Notes: a model not told the origin generated them from the sequence alone. A stretch of DNA of 64,000 nucleotides from Nitrospirota bacterium (GCA_003695915.1 RFGF01000115.1:1-64000), one strand, 5' to 3'. Positions 38,992 through 50,581 are shown, numbered from the stretch's first letter. Made by a program: numbers and translations.

Positions 38992-39429
38992 GTGTTGGGG
39001 ACGTCTCTTGTTCTTCTTGTCGCGCTTATCGGGATAACGAGCAGTGGGCTGTCTTACGCTGGCGTTTCAGGCGCGATCGAATCCGTGATGCAAGAGGCCC
39101 ATCAGACCGTTGAAAAGGTTTCCACGCTGGCAGAAGAAAAACAGGAGCGTTTCAAAGAACAGCTGCAAGGCCAGATTGAAAAATTAGAGCGGGAGATCGA
39201 ACGGTTACGGCAAGAAGCCAGTTCGCTTCAAGATGATGATGTACGGCTCAAACTTGAACCACAACTTGAAATATTGCAAGCTCAAAAGGAAGCTATTATT
39301 TTGAGACTGAACAAGATCCGGGAAGGAAGCGGTGAAGCGTGGAAGGAATTAAAGCAGGGATTGCTGAATGCGCTGGAAGATCTTAAACAATCCATTGAAC
39401 GGGCCTCTCAGGCCTTGCAACGACAGTAA
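38992..39429 (+). CDS. Exported coiled-coil protein
   Basis: A 145-residue protein starting at GTG, with AGGATAAGCAT just upstream. An N-terminal signal sequence (LVLLVALIGITSSGLSYA) is followed by a continuous charged coiled coil (for example QGQIEKLEREIERLRQEASS) to the C-terminus. The pattern suits a periplasmic structural or stress-related protein, but no named family is evident. It lies 163 bases upstream of mutS2. Confidence 0.7.
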   Translation: MLGTSLVLLVALIGITSSGLSYAGVSGAIESVMQEAHQTVEKVSTLAEEKQERFKEQLQGQIEKLEREIERLRQEASSLQDDDVRLKLEPQLEILQAQKEAIILRLNKIREGSGEAWKELKQGLLNALEDLKQSIERASQALQRQ

Positions 39430-39592
39430 TTCATGGATGTTTCTTTGACAAGACATGAGTCCCGTCAAGTCTCTTGTCTCTTCCCTCGGTTTTAGATCCC
39501 TCGCCGGCTAGATTTCCCACCTGGCCCGATGCGTAGATTGTCCTTTCAAATTAAAAATTCAAGTGATCGATGAACTTGCGGTGTTTAGAAAG

Positions 39593-42007
39593 ATGAATGA
39601 TTCGCTTCAGGAACAAACGCGTCGTGCACTCGAATGGGATACTTTGCTGGAAACACTATCGACTGAGGCCAGGTCCACTCTGGGGCAGATCCGATGTCGC
39701 CAGTTATCGCTGGATGCCGACCTCGCGTCTGCGCGGATGCGTCAAAGCGAGACACAAGAAATGTTGGAGGTGTTCAATCGCATACCCAATTTTCCCGCTT
39801 TGGCAGTCCCAGATGTCTCGAACGTCTTAGCGCGAAGCGCAAAAGGGGGCATATTGGAGGCACAGGAATTACGAGATCTCTCCCGCCTATTGTGGATGGC
39901 CCGAGATGTCAAACAGGGCTTATCCACTCTTGCTGATGAAGTGCCTCGACTCTGGAGTCATGCGCGAGAATTGGAAGAATGCCCATGGGTTCGCGAAGCC
40001 ATCGATCACTGCATCGATGAGGATGGGCAGATTCGTGAATCGGCATCACCCGAATTGACGACGTTGTTTCAGCAATCGCAGTCATTGCGACGACAGGTTC
40101 GCCACCGTGTGGAATCTCTTTTAGCGTCGGGTCGATTTGACGAGGTCCTTCAAGGACGGTATTACGCTGAACGTGCCAATCGCTATGTCCTGCCCATCAA
40201 AACGGAAAAGCAGCAGCATGTGCCAGGAATCGTTCATGACGTGTCGAGCAGCGGCGCCACGGTCTTTCTCGAACCGCGCGAGTTTGTGGAATTGAACAAT
40301 GCCGTTCGAACGGCGGATCTACAACTCGAACATGCGATTCGACGGCTACTGCATGAGCTATCGGCAATGATTGGGGCTCACCATGTCGCAATCGCAAAAA
40401 ATGTGGATATTCTCGTCGAGCTGGATGTGATCGGGGCTAAAGCCCGGTTGAGCCGAGCGATTCAGGGGCGTCCCGTGCTTTTGAATGATCGCCAGCATAT
40501 TGTGCTGAGGCAAGCTCGGCATCCGTTGCTGGCACTGAAAAAAGATCATGTGGTGGCCAATAATCTGACGATGGATGAACAGACTCGCATTTTGGTGATC
40601 TCCGGCCCGAATACCGGCGGGAAAACCGTCACGCTCAAGCTATTGGGCTTGTTCGGCCTAATGGTCAAGGCGGGGATTCTCCTCCCGTGCGAAGAAGGGT
40701 CGGAAATGGCAGTGTTTCAAAATATTTATGCGGATATCGGTGACGCGCAGGATCTTGAACGAAACCTGTCCAGTTTTTCTGCCCATCTTGTTCACGTGAT
40801 CCGCATACTCAATGAACTTCAAGAGACAGGTCAGCAGGCCTTGGCGCTGTTCGATGAGTTGGGGACGTCGACCGATCCCTTGGAAGGTGCGGCTTTGGCG
40901 GAAGCCGTTATCGAACGTCTTAGCGAGATAGGGTGCAAAGTCGCTGTAACCACGCATTTTCCATCGCTGAAGACATTGGCATGGCGACGAGCAGGCGTAT
41001 GTAACGTCAGTCACGAATTCGATCTTCACCGCTTCGTGCCGACATATCGATTGGTGGAAGGCTTACCGGGGCAGTCGTCGGCATTGGATATTGCGGCACG
41101 GCTGGGACTCGACGCGAAAATTCTTCGACAAGCGCAGAGCCTCGTTCAACGCAGCGAGCAGACCATGGAGTCTGTATTGCGTGGACTCCACTTAAAAAAT
41201 CGGCAATTGGATGAAGAACTCCGAAAAGCGCGAGAAGATCGGCGAGAGGCAGAACGAGTGTTAAATGAAACTTTGGCGATGAGGGAACACATACGGGCGA
41301 CCGAGCAGCGCGAGCGGACGCGCATTCGACAGCGGCTCCAGGCCGAATTGGCTCAAGCGCGTCGGACCATTCACGCAGTGATGGAAGAAGTCAAGCGAGA
41401 AAAGACGCTTCCGCGTATCGATTCAGCCAGGCGACAATTGGCGGATCTCGAGGAAGAAGCCGCCAGGTGGACGGCGAGGAGCGAGCTTCTCTCCATCGAT
41501 CAGGCCCGAGAAGGCGATTGGGTCGAACTCCGTCTTTTGGGCCTTTGTGGCCAACTGCTTGAATCCCCGCAAGGAAAGAAATCTGTAAAGATCCGAGTAG
41601 GGAATCGGGAGATCAGCGTAGGGTGCGATCAAATCGCTGGTCGTCTTGAGGTAGTGCCGTCCGACGACCGCGGCGGTCAGGCCGCAGCTGAATCTTTGCG
41701 AGAGGTGGACGGTCGAACGAGCGGCATCCAACGCCTCCGGACCCCAGACGTGTGCACGAGAGGATTGTCGACGCTTGATGTCAGAGGAAAGTCGGCAGAA
41801 GAAGCGCTCAATGAGACCGTATCTGCATTGGATCGAGCCGTGATCGATGGAACGACGCGGCTTCGCATCATTCACGGTCGGGGTACGGGCAAGTTGAAAA
41901 GCGTGTTGCGAGCCTATTTTGCGGAATCTCCGTATGTGGCGCACTTTCGACCAGGTGAACGGCATGAAGGGGGTGATGGAGCGACCGTGCTGGAATTGAA
42001 GCCATAG
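39593..42007 (+). CDS. mutS2: Endonuclease MutS2
   Basis: MutS-like ATPase with nuclease tail that suppresses homologous recombination or, in Bacillus, splits collided ribosomes. The 804-residue protein starts with the family pattern RRALEWDTLLETLS, has Walker A SGPNTGGKTVTLK (about residue 337), Walker B ALALFDELGTSTDPLEGAAL, a long coiled coil, and a C-terminal Smr domain with TLDVRGKSAEEAL and IIHGRGTGKLK. There is no MutS-type mismatch domain. The GTG at 39563 would add ten residues. With RqcH at 17690 the window carries two ribosome-rescue candidates. Confidence 0.95.
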   Translation: MNDSLQEQTRRALEWDTLLETLSTEARSTLGQIRCRQLSLDADLASARMRQSETQEMLEVFNRIPNFPALAVPDVSNVLARSAKGGILEAQELRDLSRLLWMARDVKQGLSTLADEVPRLWSHARELEECPWVREAIDHCIDEDGQIRESASPELTTLFQQSQSLRRQVRHRVESLLASGRFDEVLQGRYYAERANRYVLPIKTEKQQHVPGIVHDVSSSGATVFLEPREFVELNNAVRTADLQLEHAIRRLLHELSAMIGAHHVAIAKNVDILVELDVIGAKARLSRAIQGRPVLLNDRQHIVLRQARHPLLALKKDHVVANNLTMDEQTRILVISGPNTGGKTVTLKLLGLFGLMVKAGILLPCEEGSEMAVFQNIYADIGDAQDLERNLSSFSAHLVHVIRILNELQETGQQALALFDELGTSTDPLEGAALAEAVIERLSEIGCKVAVTTHFPSLKTLAWRRAGVCNVSHEFDLHRFVPTYRLVEGLPGQSSALDIAARLGLDAKILRQAQSLVQRSEQTMESVLRGLHLKNRQLDEELRKAREDRREAERVLNETLAMREHIRATEQRERTRIRQRLQAELAQARRTIHAVMEEVKREKTLPRIDSARRQLADLEEEAARWTARSELLSIDQAREGDWVELRLLGLCGQLLESPQGKKSVKIRVGNREISVGCDQIAGRLEVVPSDDRGGQAAAESLREVDGRTSGIQRLRTPDVCTRGLSTLDVRGKSAEEALNETVSALDRAVIDGTTRLRIIHGRGTGKLKSVLRAYFAESPYVAHFRPGERHEGGDGATVLELKP

Positions 42008-42020
42008 CCCATGACCGTGC

Positions 42021-42995
42021 TCATGCCCGAGCCAGTTGAACGTTTCGCTGAAACCCGGCATAACGAGCACGGCGAATGGGACTGTGCCGAAATGTTTGCC
42101 GAAACTCTTCTTCGGTCATCATGCGCAATGTGTCGAGATGAGGATTGAGGGTGAGGGGTGAGGGAGCAAAAGCCGGCTCTTTCGTCGAACGAGCGTTGAC
42201 GTTGTAGGGACAAATATCCAAACAGTCGTCGCAGCCGAACATATGGTTGCCGAATTTTCGCTGAATGTCCTGAGGAATCGCCTCTGCGCTCCCGCGGAAT
42301 TCGATCGTCCAATACGACAGACATTTGGTGGCATCCACCATATACGGCTCGTCGATCGCTCCCGTGGGGCATGCCTGGATGCAAAGACTGCACGATCCGC
42401 ACAAGTCGGTTCCTGGCTCATCTGCTTCCAATTCCAAGGTAGTCAAGATCTCGCCCAAGACAAGCCAGGAACCGAATTCCGGAGATACCAAGTTGGAATG
42501 TTTGCCGATCCATCCTAAGCCGGCCTGTTGAGCCCAGGCTTTTTCCATAATGGGACCTGTGTCGACGTACTGCTTGTAGGCTGCCGTAGGGGCGAGCGAC
42601 TGGATGGCTCGTCTGAGCTGGGTTAGCCGAGCATCCATGATCTCGTGATAGTCCGTGCCCCATGCATAGCGAGCCACCCTGCCGTATCCGGCAGCCTCAT
42701 GGGGTTGATGGTCCGAGTAATAATTCAGTCCCACACAAATAATTGAACGGCAACCGGGGAGAACGAGTCGAGGGTCGCTTCGACGCCAGGGGTTTTTGCC
42801 CATCCATTCCATTGTGGCATGCCATCCCCGAGCGAGCCACGTTACCAAACGGTGGAAAAGCATCTCGATGAAGGAAGGTGAAGAACCACCGTCTACCGAT
42901 GTTGCGCGTGAGGCATCGGGAATCCGTGCAATGCCGACGGCATCAAACCCCACGCGAAAAGCTTCTTGCTTAATCGCCTCGGTCAGTGTGGCCAT
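42021..42995 (-). CDS. queG: Epoxyqueuosine reductase QueG
   Basis: Cobalamin- and Fe-S-dependent enzyme of the last step of queuosine formation in tRNA. The 324-residue protein has the DUF1730 N-terminal region (GFDAVGIARIPD), KHSNLVSPEFGSWLVLGEILT, and two [4Fe-4S] sites CGSCSLCIQACPTGAID and CDDCLDICPYN. The C-terminal HEAT-like repeat found in longer relatives is absent. It converges on mutS2 with a 13-base gap. Confidence 0.95.
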   Translation of the reverse strand: MATLTEAIKQEAFRVGFDAVGIARIPDASRATSVDGGSSPSFIEMLFHRLVTWLARGWHATMEWMGKNPWRRSDPRLVLPGCRSIICVGLNYYSDHQPHEAAGYGRVARYAWGTDYHEIMDARLTQLRRAIQSLAPTAAYKQYVDTGPIMEKAWAQQAGLGWIGKHSNLVSPEFGSWLVLGEILTTLELEADEPGTDLCGSCSLCIQACPTGAIDEPYMVDATKCLSYWTIEFRGSAEAIPQDIQRKFGNHMFGCDDCLDICPYNVNARSTKEPAFAPSPLTLNPHLDTLRMMTEEEFRQTFRHSPIRRARYAGFQRNVQLARA

Positions 42996-43022
42996 TGTCG
43001 ATTCAGTCGGTCGAGACTGCGC

Positions 43023-43421
43023 TTAGCGGTGAGGCGTGCGGAGGTCAGCTGGAGGAATCGTGTGGCTGCAATTCAACATTACACTGAAGCGCCCCGAGCA
43101 GTGGTCGGTCAAGCATTCGCTGCATGTGCCGACGATGGTCGTTTTCCAATCCGTTTGGCGTTCATCGAATCGGCATTGCGTCCGTCCTGCGCTAGATACG
43201 TCGGCCCAAGGTTCGCTGTATCCTGGAAATTGCGCCACGGTGCACCCGGAGGGGATGGGCACGCGACAGCTTTTGTGTGTTTCTCCTTTGATCATGCCGA
43301 GATTGCAAATCGATTCGGTCCTGGCCTGCGGCTGAGCGTTGACCGGAGGTATCGTCCCTAAATCCAGACCGGCACAGACCACACCCATGATAATCGTTAA
43401 CGGCAAAAAACAGGAGCGCAT
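43023..43421 (-). CDS. Small secreted cysteine-rich protein
   Basis: A 132-residue protein with a clear signal peptide from the ATG at 43421 (MRSCFLPLTIIMGVVCAGL ... NAQ), after a GAAGGGA ribosome binding site. The mature part of about 100 residues carries eight cysteines (for example SGCTVA, CSECLTDHC, VMLNC), which suggests disulfides. No CXXCH heme site is present. I know no family for it. It lies one gene from a DUF922-like lipoprotein on the same strand. Confidence 0.6.
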   Translation of the reverse strand: MRSCFLPLTIIMGVVCAGLDLGTIPPVNAQPQARTESICNLGMIKGETHKSCRVPIPSGCTVAQFPGYSEPWADVSSAGRTQCRFDERQTDWKTTIVGTCSECLTDHCSGRFSVMLNCSHTIPPADLRTPHR

Positions 43422-43525
43422 GACCAATCCCTTCTGTGAAAGATCTGCAAAACGCCGACATGCACCGTCATGTATAGCATACTCACCGATGCAAGGCCAC
43501 TCCCGTTCAGCCGAGATGCAGGACA

Positions 43526-44095
43526 TTAGCGGGTAGGCACGGAAACTTCGGCAAATTGATCCAAGACCTCATCGATCCAAGATTGCTGGGCATCAACATT
43601 CAGGCCATGGTTCGTATCGGCGTCGTATTGGGTATTGAGCCGTTGGGCTGTGGCTTTGACCAACATCAGCATCTGGTGTGCATTCCCTCCTTGTATCGAG
43701 AGGACATAATTGGCTTGACGGACGAGCAAACAACTGATCAAGTAGTGAACTTGCTCGTGCGCAAGCAGCATTTGGGATCGTCTCCATTGCTGGACATTTT
43801 GAGGATGTACCAGTTCATCGAATACCCATGAATGACGTGGGTCGAAGCGAACTTGGAGTCGGTGGTCCGCTGTGTGTTCGCCCGTGATGATGCTAAATTG
43901 CATGGCTGTTTCCGCGCCAGCGTGTTGGGTTCTGGAGGGTTGTTTCGTGTAATCTTGCCAGGTTGGCAATCGATCGGGTACGCAGGAAAGGGGACGTGAT
44001 GATTCAGGGATCCAGTATGGAGTGTGCGTACATGCTGGGAGAGCCAGAGCGAGACTGAGCAAAAGCGTCTGTGTCATTGCTCTACCGGATGGCAT
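43526..44095 (-). CDS. DUF922-like lipoprotein with putative zinc-protease motif
   Basis: A 189-residue protein with a lipoprotein signal (LLLSLALALPAC, cysteine near residue 22) and the segment LLAHEQVHYLISCLLVRQ, which matches the HEQxHF motif of the DUF922 putative metalloprotease family. The two His and the Glu of HEQVH could bind zinc. An ATG at 44077 is an alternative start that leaves the lipobox intact. The substrate is unknown. Confidence 0.7.
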   Translation of the reverse strand: MPSGRAMTQTLLLSLALALPACTHTPYWIPESSRPLSCVPDRLPTWQDYTKQPSRTQHAGAETAMQFSIITGEHTADHRLQVRFDPRHSWVFDELVHPQNVQQWRRSQMLLAHEQVHYLISCLLVRQANYVLSIQGGNAHQMLMLVKATAQRLNTQYDADTNHGLNVDAQQSWIDEVLDQFAEVSVPTR

Positions 44096-44148
44096 TGTGA
44101 TCGACTCGTAGACATCAACGCTTGGACAAAAGCATTTTATTATAATGA

Positions 44149-44180
44149 AAAGGCCTGGAAGGCGCGCCTTCCAGGCCTTT
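44149..44180 (-). terminator. Intrinsic terminator of groESL: perfect 32-base palindrome
   Basis: The bases 44149-44180 are exactly self-complementary, with arms AAAGGCCTGGAAGGCG and its reverse complement. On the minus strand the stem is followed by a U-rich run (TTTTCATTATAAT). It sits 30 bases after the groEL stop and separates groESL from the DUF922-like gene. The loop-free palindrome implies a tetraloop from the central GCGC. Confidence 0.85.
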
Positions 44181-44209
44181 CTCTCGATGACGCTGCCTGC
44201 GTCCAGGCA

Positions 44210-45877
<1,668 letters not shown>

Positions 45878-45900
45878 TTACCGGATTGAGGGATGAAAAG

Positions 45901-46215
45901 TTACTCGGATTCAAAAATTCCGAGGATGTCTTCTTCCTTGAGGATCAAATAGTCCTCGTTGTCGATCTTGATTTTGGTACCAGAGTATTTGTCGAACAAG
46001 ACAATATCGCCATCCTTGACGTTTTTGACGTCTGGCCCATGGGCCTCGACTTTTCCACGCTGAGGTTTTTCTCTGGCGGAATCAGGGACATAAATTCCTC
46101 CAGCCGTCTTCTCGAGCTCTTCAGTGTAAGATACGAACACCCGATCGCCTAATGGTCGAAATCCTTTTGCACTCGTCCCTGCCTTCTCTTCTTTCTCTTT
46201 GGTTTGTGTGGCCAT
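45901..46215 (-). CDS. groES: Co-chaperonin GroES
   Basis: The 104-residue cap of GroEL, containing [33 protein letters not shown] in outline, the mobile-loop region, and [21 protein letters not shown]. An eight-to-ten-residue Lys/Glu-rich N-terminal extension precedes the usual start. AGGAGGTTGATTC lies directly before the ATG. No CIRCE (HrcA) repeat is seen upstream, and a sigma factor of the heat-shock type is encoded 301 bases upstream. Confidence 0.98.
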   Translation of the reverse strand: MATQTKEKEEKAGTSAKGFRPLGDRVFVSYTEELEKTAGGIYVPDSAREKPQRGKVEAHGPDVKNVKDGDIVLFDKYSGTKIKIDNEDYLILKEEDILGIFESE

Positions 46216-46310
46216 GAATCAACCTCCTCTCCTGTCTGAATGTGGTTAGTAACGTAGTGAAGAGATATTCGGTGCCCTGCTTCGGACACACGGATTTGAG
46301 AGACGGTGAA

Positions 46311-46338
46311 TAGATAAATACGGTCTCGAAAAAGTCAA
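46311..46338 (-). promoter_or_regulatory. Promoter candidate for groESL
   Basis: On the minus strand TTGACT (46338-46333) is followed by 16 bases and TATCTA (46316-46311). The -35 is good, the -10 weak. A sigma-32 promoter would be expected for groESL, but no clear CTTGAA/CCCCAT pair was found; the bases CTTGACT overlap the first half of that pattern. Confidence 0.35.
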
Positions 46339-46516
46339 GAGCGGTTACAAAAAAATTTGTTGACTCTTGCTTCGCGAACCGTGCCTGGGGCTTGGAATTG
46401 CAAAGTCGGCTGGCTCGTGCGGCCAAAAAAGGATTTGATCCCTGTTGAGGTCATGCAAAGGCCATCGGCTGCGGGGATAAACAGGGTGATTAAGAAGAAG
46501 AAGACGGCTTCCGCAT

Positions 46517-47617
46517 TCAGGGCTTAATGTGTTCAAAATCCTTGAGCTCCTTTTTCATGAATTCGCGTAGTTTTTTGATAATTTTGGCTTCCAACTGACG
46601 AGCCCGTTCTTTGGTAATCGAATATTTTTTCCCGATGTCTTCCAATGTCACAGGGGTTTCCGAGAGAAGGCGATTGCGCAAAATGTCCTCTTCTCGCTCG
46701 TTGAGGGTTTTGGCGAACGCTGCCAATTTCTGCCGAAATAGCTGCCGCAATTGGCTGTCGGCCAGTTGTTCGTCGGCCCGGGGTTGCGTAGAAGCGAGAA
46801 GATCGTAATAGGAACCTTCGCTGTCTTCCGAAATCGGTTGATCCAGCGAGAGTTCCCAACTGCCTAGCCGCTGATCCATCTCGATGACATCGCGTTCCCG
46901 AACGTGCAGGCGGTCGGCCAAAAGTTTGGCATCGGGAACGAAACCCTGGCTTTCTAATTTCGCCTTTTCTTTTCGCAGGTTATAAAACAATTTGCGTTGC
47001 TCCTGCGTGGTGCCGATTTTTACGAGACGGAAGTTGCTGAGCAGGTACCGTAAGATATAGGCCCGAACCCACCATGCTGCATACGCATGAAAGCGGACGT
47101 TTTTGGTGGGGTCGAACTTTTTGATCGCTTGGAGCAAGCCAACGTTGCCTTCCTGAATAAGGTCCATGGGATCGATCCCCACATGACTATATTCAAACGC
47201 AATAGCCACAGAGACGCGCAAGTTGGCCAAAATGAGCTTGACCGCGGCCTCGCGGTGCCCGTGCTCCCGATACTCGTGAAACAAACGAAGCTCTTCTTCC
47301 TTTGTTAAAAAGGGATATCGACGAACTTCAGCCAGATAGCGATCCAATGTGCTCGTAGGAAGAAGGGCGGTTTCGGCGGTTTCTTGATCCGAAGATTCGG
47401 CGGCTTCTTCTTCCGAAGCAGATTCTTCTTCTGATGGTGGAGGGAGAATTTCGACTTGAGGTTCTTCGATCACTTCTGCTTCCTGATGGTGGGCGATTTC
47501 TTGACTGGCTCCGTTCGATGATTCTTCCACAGGTGATTCCGATGGAGGAATGAGTCTATCGGGTTGGAGAGCCGATTTGTTTTGCGAGAGCGAGGATGAT
47601 TTGCGTTTGGCAGTCAT
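46517..47617 (-). CDS. Sigma-70-family factor, heat-shock (RpoH/sigma-32) type
   Basis: A 366-residue sigma factor. A 90-residue acidic Glu/Ser-rich N-terminal extension precedes region 2 (LIQEGNVGLLQAIKKFDP, FHAYAAWWVRAYILRYLL). The segment KIGTTQEQRKLFYNLRK matches the RpoH box (QRKLFFNLR) between regions 2 and 3. Region 4 ends with TLEDIGKKYSITKERARQLE. The RpoH box and the groESL neighbours support a heat-shock role; an alternative stationary-phase role is possible. The long acidic N-terminus is unlike E. coli RpoH and may regulate stability. Confidence 0.85.
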   Translation of the reverse strand: MTAKRKSSSLSQNKSALQPDRLIPPSESPVEESSNGASQEIAHHQEAEVIEEPQVEILPPPSEEESASEEEAAESSDQETAETALLPTSTLDRYLAEVRRYPFLTKEEELRLFHEYREHGHREAAVKLILANLRVSVAIAFEYSHVGIDPMDLIQEGNVGLLQAIKKFDPTKNVRFHAYAAWWVRAYILRYLLSNFRLVKIGTTQEQRKLFYNLRKEKAKLESQGFVPDAKLLADRLHVRERDVIEMDQRLGSWELSLDQPISEDSEGSYYDLLASTQPRADEQLADSQLRQLFRQKLAAFAKTLNEREEDILRNRLLSETPVTLEDIGKKYSITKERARQLEAKIIKKLREFMKKELKDFEHIKP

Positions 47618-47707
47618 GTCTTCTTATGGCTAAGGAAATTCAGGCTCTGAAATTAATAATAATGAAGAATCTAAGGCAATTCGGATTTCGAAGGGGTCTT
47701 GCTGTCA

Positions 47708-47935
47708 TTAGGCTTCCCTCCTGGGCAGGGCGACTCTCTCGCCATCGATCGTTCTGCGCATCGATCTTCCTTCTAATGGTTCGTGAAAGATTCGGACAAT
47801 GATAATTGTTGAGAGATATGGGCTCATTGTAACGAGTTTGCACGTAAAGTACAAAGCCGGCTCGACTATCTCGGCACAGTCTGGCAAAAAGACGATCCAT
47901 TGCTGATGTTCGATGACCTCGGCTATTCTCATCAC
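47708..47935 (-). CDS. Possible small gene upstream of the sigma factor
   Basis: A 75-residue frame beginning GTG ATG, with GAGGAGG about ten bases upstream. The sequence (RIAEVIEHQQWIVFLPDCAE ... RRTIDGERVALPRREA) has no hydrophobic signal and no known domain. It is 90 bases from the sigma-factor start on the same strand, so it could be a regulator or leader ORF. Evidence is only the ribosome binding site and position. Confidence 0.35.
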   Translation of the reverse strand: MMRIAEVIEHQQWIVFLPDCAEIVEPALYFTCKLVTMSPYLSTIIIVRIFHEPLEGRSMRRTIDGERVALPRREA

Positions 47936-48036
47936 ATCTTGGGATCCTCCTCATGAGCCTTCTCGAGAATCGCTGAAATGCACCGTTCCAGGAAGCTTGT
48001 ACATCGTAAAAATGCAGAGAGTTGATTCACGATAAA

Positions 48037-49254
48037 ATGTTGACCATGTTTAGCCAGACCATCACTGCGGTTCGCTCCGGGCATTGGCCATCCTTGTTAG
48101 GCGCCTGGCTCCATTTTCAAATAAGTTGTATGGTGTGGGTGATGATCGGCGCATTGGCCGTCGCGATATCCGAGGAGTTGGCACTTTCTCCCCTGCAAAA
48201 GGGTTTTCTGGTCGGAATTCCGCTTCTCGGCGGAGCGCTGCTCCGCATAGTTATCGGTCCCCTCGCTGATCGGTCCGGCCCCAAAAGAACGGGCGTGTTT
48301 CTCTTGGCAATGGAATTGATTGCGCTCGGACTTGGGTGGCTCACGAGCGAGAGCTATGGTGCGGTGCTGGGAATCGGGTTGCTGTTAGGATTTGCAGGGG
48401 CAAGCTTTGCTATTGCCTTACCCATCGCTAGCCGAAGTTACCCAATGGCCAATCAAGGCTTGGCGATGGGCATCGCGGCTGTGGGAAACAGCGGTGTGCT
48501 CTTTTCGGCATATTTTGCCCCGCGCATCGCCCTCGTGGTCGGATGGCGTGCGACCTTTGGGCTGATGATGATCCCTGTAGGGCTTACTCTCTTGCTCTTT
48601 TGCCTTCTGGTTCGTCCGGACTCACATCGGTTGGGGCAGCCCATCGATCGGATTGTTCCAGGCTCGGTGCTCAAACATAAATTTCTGTATTGGCTATGCG
48701 GGATGTACGGGGTGACATTCGGTGGTTTTGTCGGTCTCTCGAGCTTTTTGCCCATGTTTTTCCACGATCAGTATCGAGTTGATCTCGTCACAGCGGGGAC
48801 ATTGACGGCAGTGTGCGGGCTCGTGGGGAGTTTCGCTCGCCCAGTCGGTGGCTACCTCGCGGATCGATGCGGAGGCATGGTTTTGCTTCACATATTGTTT
48901 CCCTCCATCGCTATTTTGGGCATCGTGTTGTCTCACTTGCCGAATATTTCCCTTGCCTTTCCCGTGACGGTGTTGATCCTCTTATGCCTTGGATTCGGGA
49001 ATGGGGTCGTGTTCCAAATCGCCTCCCTCCGTTTCCGAGATATCATGGGGACAGCCACCGGCCTCATTGGAGCGGCTGGGGGGCTTGGAGGCTTTATCCT
49101 GCCCGTATGGTTTGGGTTTCTCAAGGAGATGACCGGCAGTTATGCCGGAGGGTTTTTCTTGCTCGCGAGTATGGCAGGATTGGCGGGAGCGAGTGCGGTC
49201 CTTGCCCAACGAAGGCTCGCATACCTTCGCGGTCGGGTTCTCTTGAACGATTGA
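48037..49254 (+). CDS. narK: NarK-type nitrate/nitrite major facilitator transporter
   Basis: A 405-residue MFS carrier with about 12 membrane segments. The nitrate signature appears twice in degenerate form, with [21 protein letters not shown] after segment 4 and [20 protein letters not shown] near segment 10. The conserved Arg in [21 protein letters not shown] is the substrate-binding arginine of segment 2. In nitrite oxidisers such carriers bring in nitrite or export nitrate. ATGs at 48037 and 48046 are both usable; no strong ribosome binding site is seen. Confidence 0.88.
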   Translation: MLTMFSQTITAVRSGHWPSLLGAWLHFQISCMVWVMIGALAVAISEELALSPLQKGFLVGIPLLGGALLRIVIGPLADRSGPKRTGVFLLAMELIALGLGWLTSESYGAVLGIGLLLGFAGASFAIALPIASRSYPMANQGLAMGIAAVGNSGVLFSAYFAPRIALVVGWRATFGLMMIPVGLTLLLFCLLVRPDSHRLGQPIDRIVPGSVLKHKFLYWLCGMYGVTFGGFVGLSSFLPMFFHDQYRVDLVTAGTLTAVCGLVGSFARPVGGYLADRCGGMVLLHILFPSIAILGIVLSHLPNISLAFPVTVLILLCLGFGNGVVFQIASLRFRDIMGTATGLIGAAGGLGGFILPVWFGFLKEMTGSYAGGFFLLASMAGLAGASAVLAQRRLAYLRGRVLLND

Positions 49255-49276
49255 CATCCATGTCGACCGTTTCCCG

Positions 49277-49305
49277 TTGACAGCGAGCGTTCCCACTTCT
49301 ATAGT
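49277..49305 (+). promoter_or_regulatory. Strong sigma-70 promoter for the ribBA operon
   Basis: TTGACA (49277-49282, six of six) and TATAGT (49300-49305, five of six) are 17 bases apart, the best promoter match in the window. The predicted start is about 49312, giving a 64-base leader before the ribBA ATG at 49376. No FMN riboswitch is present in that leader. Confidence 0.75.
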
Positions 49306-49375
49306 CTCTCCCAGATGGCATTCAGTCATTTCATATCAACATGCTGACGTTCGACTTTCGATACAGAAGACACTC

Positions 49376-50581
49376 ATGACACCTCGGTTCAATACGATCC
49401 CAGAAGCACTTGAAGACATTCGATCAGGCAAGTTCATTATCCTGGTTGACGATGAGGATCGCGAAAACGAAGGCGACCTGGTGATTGCTGCGGAAAAGGT
49501 CACGCCGGAAGCGGTGAATTTTATGGCCAAGCATGCCAGAGGATTGATTTGTTTGGCTCTCTCGCCCGATCGTGTCGAAGAATTACAATTACCGCCTCAA
49601 ACGACCGAAAATACAGCACCCTTCGGGACCGCATTCACCGTCTCCATCGATGCGGCTCGCGATATCACGACCGGCATTTCTGCGGCAGACCGGGCGACAA
49701 CGATTCGTATGGCCGTCGACCCCTCCTGCACGGCCTCCGATTTTGTTCGTCCCGGTCATGTGTTTCCGCTCAAAGCGCACAAAGGGGGCGTTCTCAAACG
49801 GGCAGGGCAGACCGAAGGATCGGTCGATCTGGCCAGGCTCGCCGGGTTACAACCGGCCGCGGCGATCTGTGAAATTATGAACGACGACGGTACCATGGCT
49901 CGGGTACCCGAACTCATGGCATTTGCGCAACACCATCGGTTGAAGGTCGTCACCATCAAGGATCTTATTCAGTATCGATTGTACCGAGAGCGATTGGTCA
50001 AGCGAGTGGATACAGCAGAATTGCCGACGATTTTCGGGCATTTTCAGGCCACGGTCTTCGAAAATGATATTGACAATGGTACGCATATCGCATTGACCAA
50101 AGGACACATCGACGAGACTCCCACGTTGGTGCGCGTGCATTCCGGATGTGTCACCGCCGATGTGTTCGGGTCGTTGCGGTGCGATTGTCGCGAGCAGCTC
50201 CACCGCGCAATGGAAATGATCGAAAAAGAGGGACGGGGAGTGTTGCTCTATCTCAATCAGGAAGGTCGGGGAATCGGGTTGGTCAATAAAATCCGGGCCT
50301 ACCATTTACAAGATCAGGGGTGCGATACGGTCGAAGCCAATTTGCAGCTCGGCTTCAAGCCAGATTTGCGCGACTATGGGATCGGCGCGCAAATTTTAGT
50401 CTCCTTGGGGCTCAAGAACATTCGATTGATCACTAATAATCCTCGAAAGATCGTCGGGATCGAAGGTTATGGCTTAAAGGTCGTCGAACGGGTCCCCATC
50501 GAAATCCCCCCCCAGGCGGTGAACAATCGGTATTTGCACACAAAAAAAACAAAATTAGGCCATCTTTTAAACAATGTGTGA
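49376..50581 (+). CDS. ribBA: Bifunctional DHBP synthase / GTP cyclohydrolase II
   Basis: Makes both precursors of riboflavin: 3,4-dihydroxy-2-butanone 4-phosphate from ribulose 5-phosphate (N-terminal Rib[15 protein letters not shown]) and the pyrimidine from GTP (C-terminal RibA, zinc cysteines in [20 protein letters not shown] and [11 protein letters not shown]). The 401-residue length from the ATG at 49376 is normal for RibBA. Upstream in-frame codons belong to the promoter region. The rest of the pathway, ribH, follows 126 bases later; ribD and ribE are elsewhere. Confidence 0.97.
   Translation: MTPRFNTIPEALEDIRSGKFIILVDDEDRENEGDLVIAAEKVTPEAVNFMAKHARGLICLALSPDRVEELQLPPQTTENTAPFGTAFTVSIDAARDITTGISAADRATTIRMAVDPSCTASDFVRPGHVFPLKAHKGGVLKRAGQTEGSVDLARLAGLQPAAAICEIMNDDGTMARVPELMAFAQHHRLKVVTIKDLIQYRLYRERLVKRVDTAELPTIFGHFQATVFENDIDNGTHIALTKGHIDETPTLVRVHSGCVTADVFGSLRCDCREQLHRAMEMIEKEGRGVLLYLNQEGRGIGLVNKIRAYHLQDQGCDTVEANLQLGFKPDLRDYGIGAQILVSLGLKNIRLITNNPRKIVGIEGYGLKVVERVPIEIPPQAVNNRYLHTKKTKLGHLLNNV

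Noticed and set aside
46216-46516. CIRCE (HrcA) repeat upstream of groES
   Set aside because: No TTAGCACTC-N9-GAGTGCTAA or close variant is present.
49306-49375. FMN riboswitch before ribBA, or in the gap before ribH
   Set aside because: The leader is about 64 bases and shows none of the conserved RFN stems; the 126-base gap before ribH shows none either.
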